64,000 nucleotides of DNA, taken from NCBI RefSeq assembly GCF_014352855.1, contig NZ_CP060697.1, positions 2,314,001-2,378,000 on the forward strand, in the 5' to 3' direction. Below the pieces are notes generated by a model, which was not told where the DNA came from, ran no database searches, and worked only from the letters and a program-made list of their open reading frames with translations. Made by a program: the position numbers and the translations under genes. Source of the DNA: Sphingomonas sabuli. Lineage in GTDB: Bacteria; Pseudomonadota; Alphaproteobacteria; Sphingomonadales; Sphingomonadaceae. This document shows, piece by piece, positions 16,447 to 26,293 of this stretch; position 1 is the stretch's first letter; every line of letters begins with the position of its first letter.

Positions 16447-17828
16447 TGGATTATCGCCCGAACGTCCGCATCACCGAACTGGGCGACCTGTTCTACGACC
16501 CCGTGGACCCGGCGCGCTTTCCCGGCTGCATCCCGCGTTTCCGGAACGAGCGGGCAGCCGCCGGCGTCGGACTGAAGCTCGACGAGGCTGCGTGGGCAGC
16601 GCATTTCTGCCGCTTCGACGCCTTGCCGGACAATTTGCCGCAGCCGCTGGCCCTGCGGTATCACGGCCACCAGTTCCGGGTGTACAATCCCGACCTTGGC
16701 GATGGGCGCGGGTTCCTGTTCGCCCAGCTACGCGACAGCGACGGACGCTTGCTCGACCTTGGCACCAAGGGGTCGGGACAGACGCCCTACAGCCGCACCG
16801 CCGACGGACGGCTGACACTGAAAGGCGGGGTTCGCGAAATCCTCGCCGCCGAAATGCTCGAGGCGCTGGGCGTCGACACATCCCGGACCTTCGCTTTGTT
16901 TGAAACCGGCGAACAGCTGGAACGCGGCGACGAACCGTCGCCCACCCGGTCCGCCGTGCTGACGCGATTGAGCCACGGGCATATCCGCATTGGCACGTTC
17001 CAGCGCCACGCCTTCGCGCAGGACACGGGCTCACTCGACCGGCTGGTCCGCTATTGCCTTTCCCATCTCTACGGCGACACGCCGGCGGCGGACGCGGCGG
17101 AAAATGCCGCGCGCCTGTTCGATCTGGTGGCGCAGCGCACCGCCGAACTGGCCGCCAGCTACATGGCCGCGGGCTTCGTCCACGGCGTCCTCAACAGCGA
17201 CAATATCAACGTCACGGGCGAGAGTTTCGATTACGGTCCATGGCGCTTCACGCCCTATTGGGACGCCGATTTCACCGCGGCCTATTTCGACCATTACGGC
17301 CTTTACGCGTTCGCCCGGCAGGCGGAGGCAATCCACTGGGACCTGGCCCAGTTGGCGGGCTGCCTGGCGTTGCTGGCCGAAAGCGCGCCCTTGTCGGAAA
17401 CGCTCGACAGCTGGGGCGACCGCTTCGACCGGGCGCTGGTCGGCACGCTGTTGTGGCGGCTGGGCGTTGCGCCGCGCGGCGACGCGTCGGACCGAGAACT
17501 GGCCCGGACGCTGGTCGCGGCGCTTGCCGAACGGACCCACACGATCGACCGCGTCTTCCACGATTGGCGCGGCGGTCGCGATCCGGGAGCGCAGGCCTAT
17601 CCCGCCGAACCGTTTCGCCAGCTGGCCGCGCAGCTCGACGGACGGGCCCGCCCGCCTGTTGACGGTTATTGGGCGGATGCTGAGCCGTGTTCGATGCATA
17701 TCGAGGAGGTCGAGGCGATCTGGGCGGCGATCGCGGAGCGTGACGATTGGTCGCCGCTGGACGCTAAAGTGGCCGCGATTCGCCGAATGGGGCAGGCACT
17801 GATCGAAGACGGCTGTGACTTGGCTTGA
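16446..17828 (+). CDS. selO: Protein adenylyltransferase SelO (YdiU/UPF0061)
   Basis: 460 residues. SelO is a pseudokinase-fold enzyme that AMPylates Ser/Thr/Tyr of redox proteins. Family landmarks are present: the LRYHGHQF motif near residue 75, GTKGSGQTPYSR, the GVREILAAEM helix, FVHGVLNSDNIN and the metal-binding FDYGPWRF. The length is close to the roughly 480 residues of E. coli SelO. The start overlaps the Sco stop (TGATG), so translation is coupled to the copper genes. That position fits a redox-stress role but is not a proven functional link. Confidence 0.93.
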   Translation: MDYRPNVRITELGDLFYDPVDPARFPGCIPRFRNERAAAGVGLKLDEAAWAAHFCRFDALPDNLPQPLALRYHGHQFRVYNPDLGDGRGFLFAQLRDSDGRLLDLGTKGSGQTPYSRTADGRLTLKGGVREILAAEMLEALGVDTSRTFALFETGEQLERGDEPSPTRSAVLTRLSHGHIRIGTFQRHAFAQDTGSLDRLVRYCLSHLYGDTPAADAAENAARLFDLVAQRTAELAASYMAAGFVHGVLNSDNINVTGESFDYGPWRFTPYWDADFTAAYFDHYGLYAFARQAEAIHWDLAQLAGCLALLAESAPLSETLDSWGDRFDRALVGTLLWRLGVAPRGDASDRELARTLVAALAERTHTIDRVFHDWRGGRDPGAQAYPAEPFRQLAAQLDGRARPPVDGYWADAEPCSMHIEEVEAIWAAIAERDDWSPLDAKVAAIRRMGQALIEDGCDLA

Positions 17829-17844
17829 CCCGGATTGCCGAGCG

Positions 17845-17861
17845 TGGTGGAGCGCCCACCA
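17845..17861 (+). promoter_or_regulatory. Hairpin covering the ribosome-binding site of astD
   Basis: TGGTGG (17845-17850) and CCACCA (17856-17861) are perfect complements around the 5-base loop AGCGC. The left arm holds the GGTGGAG ribosome site and the right arm runs into the A of the astD ATG. It could limit initiation. Confidence 0.4.
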
Positions 17862-19288
17862 TGCACAGCAGCCTTGTTTCGAACAATCCGGCGACGGGCG
17901 AGGAAATCTGGTCGGGCACGCCGGGCGACGCCGCCGCCGAAGTGGCCGCGGCCCGCGCCGCGCTGCCGGACTGGGCGGCCCATTCGCCGTCCTTCCGGAT
18001 GGAGGCGCTACGCCGCTTCGCCAACGTGGTGCGCAAGCACGACAAGGACTTCGCCGCGCTGATCTCGCGGGAAACCGGCAAGCCCTTTTGGGAAGCGCAG
18101 ACCGAAGTCGGCGCGGTTATCAACAAGGTCGAGATTTCGATCGCCGCTTATGCCGAACGCACGCCCAAGCGGACGGTCGAGGCAGCGCTCAGCAATAAGG
18201 TCACCGTCCGCCACAAGCCGCACGGCGTCCTGGCGGTTCTCGGCCCCTATAATTTCCCTGCGCACCTGCCCAACGGGCACATCGTCCCGGCGCTGATCGC
18301 CGGCAATGCCGTGGTCTTCAAGCCGTCGGAAAAAACCCCGGCGACCGGCGAATTCCTGGTCCGTTGCTTTCACCAGGCCGGCATTCCCGAAGGCGTGGTC
18401 CGGTTGCTGCAGGGCGGTCCGGACCAGGGCAAGGCGCTGGCGGGCGACGCCGGCATCGACGGCTTGCTGTTCACCGGGTCGGCCCGCGCCGGCACCGCGC
18501 TGCACAGGCAGTTCGCCGAAACGCCGCAGAAGATCCTCGCGCTCGAACTGGGCGGCAACAACCCGCTGGTCATCTGGAACCCCAAGGACCTTGACGCCGC
18601 CGCAGCGATCGCGGTCCAGTCGGCCTATCTGAGCGCCGGGCAGCGCTGCACCGCGGCGCGTCAGCTGATCGTCGAGGACGGGCAGGAAAAGCCGCTGATC
18701 GATACGATCGCGCGGATGATCGACCGGATCATCGTCGACGAACCGTTCGCGGAGCCGCAGCCGTTCATGGGCCCGGTGATCGACAATGCCACCGCCGACC
18801 ATCTGCAGGAACAGTGGGTGGAGCTGATGATGAAGGGCGGCAAGCCCATCCGCCGGCTCGACCGCCCGTTCGAGGACCGGCCGTATTTGACCCCCGCGCT
18901 GATCGACGTCACCGATGCCCGCGACATTCCCGACGAGGAAATCTTCGGGCCGGTGCTGCAGGTCGTCAGGGTCAAGGATTTCGACGCCGCCATCGCCGCC
19001 GCCAACAAGTCACGCTTCGGACTGGCCGCGAGCCTGGTCGGCGGCAGTCCCGAGATGTTCGAGCAATTCTGGGCGCATGTTCACGCCGGGGTGATCAACT
19101 GGAACAAGCCGACCAACGGCGCCCCGTCCAACGCGCCTTTCGGCGGCGTCGGCCTGTCGGGCAACCATCGGCCAAGCGCCTTTTATGCCGCCGATTATTG
19201 CGCCTATCCGGTGACCAGCGTGCAGGCGTACAGCGTCCGCGCGTCGATCGCGCAAGGGCTGCGCGACCCCAATATGGTCGAGGATTAG
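17861..19288 (+). CDS. astD: Succinylglutamate-semialdehyde dehydrogenase
   Basis: 475 residues of the aldehyde dehydrogenase superfamily. The pattern is AstD-like: FNPATGE-type opening (VSNNPATGEEIW), GPYNFPAHLPNGHIVPALIAGNAVVFKPSE, catalytic Glu in LELGGNNP and catalytic Cys in SAGQRCTAAR. It oxidises N-succinylglutamate semialdehyde to N-succinylglutamate in arginine catabolism. ATG at 17861 is chosen over a TTG that overlaps SelO. The other AST genes (astB, astA) are 12 kb downstream. The gene ends head-to-head with a thioesterase, sharing TTAG. Confidence 0.88.
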   Translation: MHSSLVSNNPATGEEIWSGTPGDAAAEVAAARAALPDWAAHSPSFRMEALRRFANVVRKHDKDFAALISRETGKPFWEAQTEVGAVINKVEISIAAYAERTPKRTVEAALSNKVTVRHKPHGVLAVLGPYNFPAHLPNGHIVPALIAGNAVVFKPSEKTPATGEFLVRCFHQAGIPEGVVRLLQGGPDQGKALAGDAGIDGLLFTGSARAGTALHRQFAETPQKILALELGGNNPLVIWNPKDLDAAAAIAVQSAYLSAGQRCTAARQLIVEDGQEKPLIDTIARMIDRIIVDEPFAEPQPFMGPVIDNATADHLQEQWVELMMKGGKPIRRLDRPFEDRPYLTPALIDVTDARDIPDEEIFGPVLQVVRVKDFDAAIAAANKSRFGLAASLVGGSPEMFEQFWAHVHAGVINWNKPTNGAPSNAPFGGVGLSGNHRPSAFYAADYCAYPVTSVQAYSVRASIAQGLRDPNMVED

Positions 19289-19623
19289 GGCTTAGCCGGG
19301 ATTGCGCGCGGCTGGCCGTCGCCGTCGAGCGCGACGAACGTGAATTCGCCTTCCGCGACGACCTTTTCCGCTTCGCCGTCGCGCACGCGGGCGACCGCCT
19401 CGGCCTTCAGCCGCAGCGACGTCCGCCCCTGCCTGAGCAGGTCGACGTAGACGGACAATTCGTCGCCCACCGCCATCGCGCCGGGAAAGCGTACCGCGTC
19501 GGCCGCGACCAGGATCGCCTTGCCGTTGCTGTGCCGCGACGCGAACGACCCGCAGGCCAGACCCATCTGCCCCATCAGCCAGCCGCCGAACACGCCGCCG
19601 TACGGATTGGTGTCGGCGGGCAT
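19285..19623 (-). CDS. Acyl-CoA thioesterase, YciA-like hotdog fold
   Basis: 112 residues. The hotdog signature PADTNPYGGVFGGWLMGQMGLACG is that of YciA-type acyl-CoA hydrolases. The core strands follow (KAILVAADAVRF, VGDELSVYV). Codons upstream of ATG 19623 still read TPIIRVTA, which resembles the first strand of homologues. No ATG/GTG/TTG exists between them and the upstream stop, so the N-terminus is either short or started from a rare codon. It shares its last four bases with astD. Confidence 0.8.
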   Translation of the reverse strand: MPADTNPYGGVFGGWLMGQMGLACGSFASRHSNGKAILVAADAVRFPGAMAVGDELSVYVDLLRQGRTSLRLKAEAVARVRDGEAEKVVAEGEFTFVALDGDGQPRAIPAKP

Positions 19624-19663
19624 TGCCGTGACGCGGATTATCGGCGTGCGGGCGATACCGGCC

Positions 19664-19876
19664 TCAGCTGTCGTGCCAGTTGAAGAACCAGCGGGTCAGC
19701 GCCGCGACGCCCAGGAACAGGGGAATGGACAGCAGCAGGCCGGGCGAGCTTTGCAGCGGGCGAATGGTGCCGACGCCGGCCCAGCTGTGCATCCACTGGC
19801 CGGTGCGGCCGTCGTAAGCGGTCGGCAGGACAACGCCCAATGCCGCGCCGATGATAAGAGCGGTAATCCACTTCAT
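19664..19876 (-). CDS. Small two-helix membrane protein of unknown function
   Basis: 70 residues with two hydrophobic segments (about 3-20 and 46-64) and a Trp/His-rich end, FFNWHDS. ATG at 19876 is preceded by GGGGAGG, a strong ribosome site. Function is not recognised. It lies upstream of and close to the thioesterase gene on the same strand. Confidence 0.6.
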   Translation of the reverse strand: MKWITALIIGAALGVVLPTAYDGRTGQWMHSWAGVGTIRPLQSSPGLLLSIPLFLGVAALTRWFFNWHDS

Positions 19877-19972
19877 GTCGCGGGCCTCCCCGACCTGATT
19901 TCGACCAGGCGATAGTATCGCACCGCAGAATAGGCCGCCAGCAGGTTAATTTTGTGTGGCCGCGCGTTCGCG

Positions 19973-21268
19973 TCAGGCCAGCATCCCCAGCGGATTTTCG
20001 ATCAGCCGCTTGAACGCCTTCATCAAGCGGGCGCCGTCGGCGCCGTCGATGGCGCGGTGGTCGAAGCTGCCGGTGGCCGACATGATCGTCGCGATCTGCA
20101 GGCTGTCGTTGATGACGTACGGCCGCTTGTCGCCCGCGCCGATGGCCATGATCATCGCCTGTGGCGGATTGATCACCGCTTCGAAATGCTTGATTCCGAA
20201 CATGCCCATGTTGCTCAGGCTGGCGGTGCCGCCCTGATATTCCTCGGGCGCCAGCTTGCCGTCCTTGGCGCGGGACGCGAGGTCCTTCATCTCGGTCGAA
20301 ATGGCCGACACGCTCTTGCCGTCGGCATTGGCGACGATCGGGGTGATCAGTCCGCCGGGGATCGATACCGCGACCGAGATGTCGGCGCGGCTGTATTTGA
20401 TCAGCGTGTCGCCGGCGAAGCTGACATTGCATTCCGGCACTTCGATCAGGGCCATCGCCAGCGCCTTGATCAGCAAGTCGTTGACCGACAGTTTTACGCC
20501 GCGCGGTTCCAGGCCCTTGTTCAATTCGCCGCGCAGCTTGAGCAGCGCGTCGAGCTGGATGTCGAGGGTCAGGTAGATATGCGGGATCTGCTGCTTCGAT
20601 TCGGTCAACCGGCGCGCGATCGTCTTGCGCATGTTCGACAGCTTGACCGCTTCGTGCGGGATGTCGCCCGGTTCGACCGGCGTGGCGGCGGCGGCGGCGG
20701 CGGCGGGGGCAGCCGCGGTGGTCGCCGGCTTTGCCGCTTCGCCTTTGGCCGGTGCCGAATCGAGGTCGGCCCTGACGATCCGCCCGCCCGGCCCGCTGCC
20801 CTTCAGCGCGGCCAGATCGATGCCCTTGTCCTCTGCAATCCGGCGCGCCAGCGGCGATGCCTTGATGCGCTCTCCGTCGGCGCGGGGCGCTGGCGCGGCC
20901 GGTGCGGCCTTGGAGGCTTCTGCCGCCTTAGGCGCGGGCTGCGTATCCGCCTTCTCGGGCTGCGCGTCCTTCGCGGGCGGCGCATCGGCTGCGGGCGCCG
21001 CACTTGCCGCAGTGGCGGCGTCTTCGCCTTCGCCGGCGAGGATGGCGATCGGCTGGCCGACCTTAACCGCGTCCGTGCCCTCGGCGACGAGGATCTTGGC
21101 GATGGTGCCTTCGTCGACCGCCTCGAACTCCATCGTCGCCTTGTCGGTTTCGATTTCCGCGAGGATGTCGCCGGACGCGACCGTGTCGCCCTCCTTGACC
21201 AGCCACTTGGCGAGCGTGCCTTCTTCCATCGTCGGCGACAGCGCAGGCATTTTGAGCTCGATCGGCAT
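19973..21268 (-). CDS. pdhC: Pyruvate dehydrogenase E2, dihydrolipoyllysine acetyltransferase
   Basis: 431 residues from ATG at 21268, with AGGA six bases upstream. The single lipoyl domain (residues 1-78) has Lys43 in ETDKATMEF. An Ala/Pro-rich linker follows, then the E1/E3-binding domain ([15 protein letters not shown]...[11 protein letters not shown]). The catalytic acyltransferase core ends in [14 protein letters not shown] with the active-site His. It transfers acetyl groups to CoA in the pyruvate dehydrogenase complex. E1 and E3 genes are not adjacent. The 2-oxoglutarate E2 is less likely given the [10 protein letters not shown] opening. Confidence 0.92.
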   Translation of the reverse strand: MPIELKMPALSPTMEEGTLAKWLVKEGDTVASGDILAEIETDKATMEFEAVDEGTIAKILVAEGTDAVKVGQPIAILAGEGEDAATAASAAPAADAPPAKDAQPEKADTQPAPKAAEASKAAPAAPAPRADGERIKASPLARRIAEDKGIDLAALKGSGPGGRIVRADLDSAPAKGEAAKPATTAAAPAAAAAAATPVEPGDIPHEAVKLSNMRKTIARRLTESKQQIPHIYLTLDIQLDALLKLRGELNKGLEPRGVKLSVNDLLIKALAMALIEVPECNVSFAGDTLIKYSRADISVAVSIPGGLITPIVANADGKSVSAISTEMKDLASRAKDGKLAPEEYQGGTASLSNMGMFGIKHFEAVINPPQAMIMAIGAGDKRPYVINDSLQIATIMSATGSFDHRAIDGADGARLMKAFKRLIENPLGMLA

Positions 21269-21405
21269 TGGAGTCCTTTTCGAATGGCCCACGGCACAAA
21301 GCCAATGCGGCGGGCAGGGTCAAGCCCGCGACGGCGAGCGGCTTGGCGCTTGCGCTGACCCGCGCTTTACCGCAGCTTCATAACGCAAATGGGGGAAGGA
21401 CGCAG

Positions 21406-21861
21406 GTGCGCACTTATCTGGTCGTGATCGACGACAGCGACGAAGCGCGCGTCGCGCTTCGCTTTGCTGCGCGCCGGGCGGCGAAGACCGAAGGCAGCGT
21501 CGAGGTGCTGGCGGTCGTCCCGCCGCAGGATTTCGTCCAGTGGGGCGGGGTCCAGGCGGCGATCGAGGAAGAACAGAAATTGCGTATCGAAGGCGTCGTG
21601 TCCGGCGCCGTTGGCGAGATTTTCGACGCCGCGGGGATCAAGCCGGCGATCGTGCTGCGTCAGGGCGACGCGGTGAAAGTGGTCAACGAATATCTGGCCG
21701 GCCGCGACGACATCGCCGCGCTGGTGCTGGGCGCCGCGCCGGGCGGCGACCCCGGCCCGCTGGTCGCCCATTTCACCGGCAAGGATGCCGGCAACATGGC
21801 CTGCCCGGTGATGATGATCCCCGGTTCGCTGACCGACGAACGGCTGGAGCAGCTGAGCTAG
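21406..21861 (+). CDS. Universal stress protein (UspA family)
   Basis: 151 residues starting with GTG at 21406, preceded by GGAAGGA; the longer upstream frame lies in a non-coding gap. It has the Usp alpha/beta fold with the YLVVIDDSDEA first strand and late LVLGAAPGGDPGP / CPVMMIPGS segments. The nucleotide-binding G-x2-G-x9-G(S/T) motif is only partly kept, so ATP binding is uncertain. It is divergent from the E2 gene and converges with a GH5 gene, sharing CTAG. Confidence 0.85.
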   Translation: MRTYLVVIDDSDEARVALRFAARRAAKTEGSVEVLAVVPPQDFVQWGGVQAAIEEEQKLRIEGVVSGAVGEIFDAAGIKPAIVLRQGDAVKVVNEYLAGRDDIAALVLGAAPGGDPGPLVAHFTGKDAGNMACPVMMIPGSLTDERLEQLS

Positions 21862-23597
21862 CGGCCCAACCGGATCGACTGCAGCCGGACACGGCCGGCC
21901 GCGACTCCGACGACCAGCCGATTGGTGCCGTCCTGGAAAGCCAGCGGCGGCAGCGGCACGTCGCTCCAGCCTTGCGCTGCCGGTACGGCAAAGGCGAGCC
22001 GCGCGCCGCCGTTGAGGCTGACCCACAGGGTCGCGGGCGATTCGGCGGCGATCACCAGCCGACCGGGGCGAACGCCCGCGCCGTCCGCCGCCACCGTGTA
22101 GTGAAGCCATTCGCCGCGCTCGAAAGCGGTGACGAACGGCGCGCCGTCGGCTTCGCGGGCGATGTCGACGCCGTCGTTGCGATAGGTGGTGCCGTCGTTC
22201 CACGGGGTGCGCTCGCCACCGGTATCGACATGGTAGTTGCCTTCGACGGTGTCGCGATAGGCGATACCCGGCGCGCCAAGGTCGTAATCGACCGCGGCGA
22301 TGGCCACCCCGGCGGGGCCGAGTCGATGATCGGCGAAGGGCAGGGTGGTGTCATCGTGCGGCTGGCGGATCATCGCGTCGACCACGTCGCGGTGCTGGAT
22401 CAGATTGGGGAAAGCGATGTCGTGGGTCGCAACGCGCATCATCGCGGTGCGCGCCGCGGCTGGGTCCGGTCGCGGTCCCTTGCCGGTCATCCAGGCAACG
22501 ATCTCATCCCACCCCGGGTTGGGACGGATTTCCAGGGGCTGATTGAAGCCCATTTTCTTGTGCGGCCACCAGGCCCAGCCGATGCCGTGGCCTTCGGCCA
22601 GCCTGATCGCATCGCGATACCAGCCGTTGGAATTCTCGCCGCTTTCGCCCAGCCAGATCGGGCGGCCGGTTTCCTTGCGCAGCTTGAGGATGCCGGCGAG
22701 GGCGGCGTCGGTGTTGCGATTCCAATATTTGTGGAAGCTGAGCACCAGTTTCGGGTCCCAATCGGGCGTGATCCCGGCGTAATTGTTGCCCCAGCAATTG
22801 CCTTCGATGACGATGATGTGGCGCTTGTCGTGGGTGCGGATGGCGCTGGTGATGCGCTTGTACAGCGCTTCGATCGGCCCGTTCTTCTTGTCTTCGCAAC
22901 CGTGGCCGCCCTGGCCGTCAAAGTCCCAGTTCGGCTCGTTGACCAGGTCGTACGCGCCGACCCACGGATTGTCGGCGTAGCGGCGGGCAATCTCACGCCA
23001 CAATTCCACCGTCAGCCGCTGGTTTTCCGCGCTTTCCCACAGCGACGGCTTGGTCGGGTCGCGGTCGGAAATCGGCAAATCGGTGCCTTGCCCGCCCGGC
23101 GCGGCATGGAGGTCGAGCATCACCCACATGCGGTTCGCCGCCGCCCATTGCAGCAACGCGTCTAGCCTTCGGAACCCGTCCTCGTTGAAGCGCGTCGTCC
23201 CGGCCGGGGCCGACGGGTCGAGGAACAGGTTCCAGTGCATCGGCAGGCGCACGCTGTTGAACCCCCAGCGGGCATAGGCGTCCAGGTCCGCCTTGGTCAT
23301 GTGATTGTCGAGCCAGGCGCGCTGGAAGGCGTCGACCGCTTCCTGCCCGACCAGTTCGGCCAGCTTGCGGTGGATGGCGTGCTGCGGCCCGACCTCGCCC
23401 AGCTTGAGCATATAGCCTTCCTGCAGCATCCAGCCGCCAAGCCCCATGCCACGCAGGATGACCGGCCGGCCCTGGCCGTCGACGATCTGCGTGCCCTTGA
23501 CGTCGAGGAAACCGGGCGAGTCCTGCGCCCCGGCGGCGGAGCCCGTCAGCAGGGCGAAAGCGGCGGCGATCCGTGTGAACGTTCCCATGGCGGCCAT
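21858..23597 (-). CDS. Glycoside hydrolase family 5 enzyme with C-terminal carbohydrate-binding module
   Basis: 579 residues with a secretion signal ending near AAGAQ. The GH5 (beta/alpha)8 domain spans about 30-390. The acid/base is Glu221 in DLVNEPN, the nucleophile is Glu318 in IWLGESGE, and there is RGMGLGGW near the N-terminus. The C-terminal region (about 430-579) resembles CBM6/35: DTVEGNYHVDTGG, YRNDGVDI, GEWLHYTV. It likely cleaves a beta-glucan or related polymer outside the cytoplasm. Start may be ATG 23597 or 23588. Confidence 0.88.
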   Translation of the reverse strand: MAAMGTFTRIAAAFALLTGSAAGAQDSPGFLDVKGTQIVDGQGRPVILRGMGLGGWMLQEGYMLKLGEVGPQHAIHRKLAELVGQEAVDAFQRAWLDNHMTKADLDAYARWGFNSVRLPMHWNLFLDPSAPAGTTRFNEDGFRRLDALLQWAAANRMWVMLDLHAAPGGQGTDLPISDRDPTKPSLWESAENQRLTVELWREIARRYADNPWVGAYDLVNEPNWDFDGQGGHGCEDKKNGPIEALYKRITSAIRTHDKRHIIVIEGNCWGNNYAGITPDWDPKLVLSFHKYWNRNTDAALAGILKLRKETGRPIWLGESGENSNGWYRDAIRLAEGHGIGWAWWPHKKMGFNQPLEIRPNPGWDEIVAWMTGKGPRPDPAAARTAMMRVATHDIAFPNLIQHRDVVDAMIRQPHDDTTLPFADHRLGPAGVAIAAVDYDLGAPGIAYRDTVEGNYHVDTGGERTPWNDGTTYRNDGVDIAREADGAPFVTAFERGEWLHYTVAADGAGVRPGRLVIAAESPATLWVSLNGGARLAFAVPAAQGWSDVPLPPLAFQDGTNRLVVGVAAGRVRLQSIRLGR

Positions 23598-23671
23598 GAT
23601 TGCCGCCTCGATCGGTTCTGGGCAAGGCGAGACGGTTGCCGCTGCACCGCAGCATCGCTAGTCGCGAAAGC

Positions 23672-26293
23672 ATGAGCGAACTGCCCAAAGCCTTCGATCC
23701 GGGCGCGATCGAGACGCGCTGGTATGCCCATTGGGAATCGCACGGCCTGTTCCGTCCCGAACGGGGCGATGCGACGCCGTGGACGATCGTCATGCCGCCG
23801 CCCAACGTTACCGGTTCGCTGCACATCGGCCATGCGCTCGACAACACGCTGCAGGACATCCTGACACGCCACGCGCGGATGCAGGGCAAGGACGCCTTGT
23901 GGGTGGTCGGCACCGACCATGCCGGGATCGCCACGCAGATGGTGGTCGAACGCAACCTCGACAGCCAGGGCGTCAAGCGCGCCGACATTGGGCGCGAGGC
24001 GTTCCTAGAGCACGTCTGGGAATGGAAGGCGCAATCCGGCGGTGCGATCACGCGCCAGCTGCGCCGGCTGGGCGCCAGCTGCGACTGGTCGAACGAGCGC
24101 TTCACGATGGACGACGCCTATCGGTCGGCGGTCACTCACACGTTCGTCGAGCTGCACAAGCGCGGCCTGATTTATCGCGACAAAAGGCTGGTGAACTGGG
24201 ACCCGCGCTTCCAGACCGCCATTTCCGACCTCGAAGTCGAAACCAAGGAACAGCAGGGCAAGTTCTGGCACCTCAGCTATCCGCTGGAAGACGGCAGCGG
24301 ATCGATCTCGGTCGCCACCACTCGGCCCGAAACCATGCTCGCCGACATGGCGGTGGCGGTGCATCCGGACGACGAACGCTACGCCCAGCTAGTGGGCAAG
24401 CAGGTGCGGCTGCCGATTACCGGACGCCTGATCCCGATCATCACCGACGAACACGCCGATCCGGAGCTTGGGTCGGGCGCGGTCAAGATCACGCCGGGCC
24501 ACGACTTCAACGACTTCGAAGTCGGCAAGCGGGCCGGGATCGAAGCCCGCGCCATGCTCAACATGCTCGATGCGCAGGGCAACATCGTCCAGACCGCCGA
24601 CGGGCTCGTGCCCGAGGCGCTGCTTGGCCTCGAGCGGTTCGAGGCGCGCAAGCGCGTGGTCGAACTGCTTGAAAGCGAGGGCGCGCTGATCTCCGTCGAG
24701 GACCGGGTGATCGCCACCCCGTTCGGCGACCGGTCCGGCGTGGTCATCGAACCGTGGCTGACCGATCAATGGTATGTGGATGCCAAGACGCTGGCCGAAC
24801 CGGCAATCGCGGCCGTGCGCGACGGGACGATCCGGGTCGTTCCGGAAACGTGGAAGAAGACCTGGTACAACTGGCTCGAGAATATCCAGCCGTGGTGCGT
24901 GTCGCGCCAATTGTGGTGGGGCCACCGCATTCCCGCTTTCTACGGCGACGATGGCGAGGTGTTCGTCGCGGCGACCGAGGAGCAGGCGCGCGAACAGGCC
25001 GGCGGCAAGCCGCTGCGCCAGGACGATGACGTGCTGGACACGTGGTTCTCATCCGCCTTGTGGCCGTTCGCCACGCTGGGCTGGCCGAAACAGACCGAGG
25101 AGCTGAAGCGGCACTATCCCAACGACGTGCTCATCTCGGGCTTCGACATCCTGTTCTTCTGGGATGCGCGGATGGCGATGCAGGGCTTCGAACTGATGGG
25201 CGAGGCGCCGTGGAAGACGCTTTACCTCCACGGACTGGTGCGCGACGACAAGGGACAGAAGATGTCCAAGTCGAAGGGCAACGTCGTCGATCCGCTCGGC
25301 CTGATAAACAAATATGGCGCGGACGCGCTGCGCTTCACGCTGGCGGCGATGGAAAGCCAGGGCCGCGACATCAAGCTCGATGAAAAGCGCGTCGAGGGCT
25401 ATCGCAACTTTGCCACCAAGCTGTGGAATGCCGCGCGCTTCCTGCAGATGAACGGGGTCGGCGCGTCCGACAGCATTGCCGCGCCGGACGCGGCATTGCC
25501 GGTCAACCGCTGGATCATCGGCGAAGTGGTCGACACGCTGGCCAAGCTCGACCGCGCGTTCACCGAGCTGCGTTTCGACGACATGGCCGACGCCATCTAT
25601 CACTTCACCTGGGGCACGTTCTGCGACTGGTATGTGGAGCTGGTGAAGGGCCAGTTCGACGACGAGACCAAGCGCGTCGCCGCCTGGGCGTTCGACCAGA
25701 TCCTGGTCATGCTGCACCCGCTGATGCCGTTCATCACCGAGGAGTTGTGGGCGGCGATGGGCGAGAGGCCGTACGAACTCATTCTTGCCAGGTGGCCGGC
25801 ACCCGAAGCGTCGATCGACCCGCAGGCGAAGGCCGAGATGGACTGGGCAATCGACCTCGTAAGCCAGATACGTTCGGCCCGCACCGAACTGAATGTGCCG
25901 CCGTCCGCCAAGCTGCACCTGTTCACTGGCAATCCGCCGCAGGACGTCGTCGACCGGTTAGACCGGCAACATGCGATGCTGTCGCGGCTTGCCCGGCTGG
26001 ACTCGATCCAGCTGTCGGCGTTCGACGGCAAGGGCGCCGCGCAGCTGCTCGCGGGCGGGACCAGCTACGCGCTGCCACTCGAAGGCGTGATCGACCTTGC
26101 GGCGGAAAAGGCGCGGCTGGCGAAGGCCGCGGAGGCTGCGGAGAAAGAACGCGACAGTCTCGCGGCGCGGCTCGGCAATGCCAATTTCGTCGAGCGGGCC
26201 AAGCCCGAAGCGGTCGAGAAAGCGCGCGCCGACCATGCCGAAAAGGCTGGCGACGCGGAACGCTATCGCGCGGCGCTGGAACGGCTGGGCTGA
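23672..26293 (+). CDS. valS: Valyl-tRNA synthetase
   Basis: 873 residues from ATG at 23672. The class I signatures are HIGH in [12 protein letters not shown] and KMSKS in [13 protein letters not shown]. The editing (CP1) domain includes [13 protein letters not shown], and the C-terminal coiled-coil arm (about 810-873) is present. It charges tRNA-Val and edits threonine. It converges with the lipid kinase gene, overlapping it by 31 bases. Confidence 0.96.
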   Translation: MSELPKAFDPGAIETRWYAHWESHGLFRPERGDATPWTIVMPPPNVTGSLHIGHALDNTLQDILTRHARMQGKDALWVVGTDHAGIATQMVVERNLDSQGVKRADIGREAFLEHVWEWKAQSGGAITRQLRRLGASCDWSNERFTMDDAYRSAVTHTFVELHKRGLIYRDKRLVNWDPRFQTAISDLEVETKEQQGKFWHLSYPLEDGSGSISVATTRPETMLADMAVAVHPDDERYAQLVGKQVRLPITGRLIPIITDEHADPELGSGAVKITPGHDFNDFEVGKRAGIEARAMLNMLDAQGNIVQTADGLVPEALLGLERFEARKRVVELLESEGALISVEDRVIATPFGDRSGVVIEPWLTDQWYVDAKTLAEPAIAAVRDGTIRVVPETWKKTWYNWLENIQPWCVSRQLWWGHRIPAFYGDDGEVFVAATEEQAREQAGGKPLRQDDDVLDTWFSSALWPFATLGWPKQTEELKRHYPNDVLISGFDILFFWDARMAMQGFELMGEAPWKTLYLHGLVRDDKGQKMSKSKGNVVDPLGLINKYGADALRFTLAAMESQGRDIKLDEKRVEGYRNFATKLWNAARFLQMNGVGASDSIAAPDAALPVNRWIIGEVVDTLAKLDRAFTELRFDDMADAIYHFTWGTFCDWYVELVKGQFDDETKRVAAWAFDQILVMLHPLMPFITEELWAAMGERPYELILARWPAPEASIDPQAKAEMDWAIDLVSQIRSARTELNVPPSAKLHLFTGNPPQDVVDRLDRQHAMLSRLARLDSIQLSAFDGKGAAQLLAGGTSYALPLEGVIDLAAEKARLAKAAEAAEKERDSLAARLGNANFVERAKPEAVEKARADHAEKAGDAERYRAALERLG

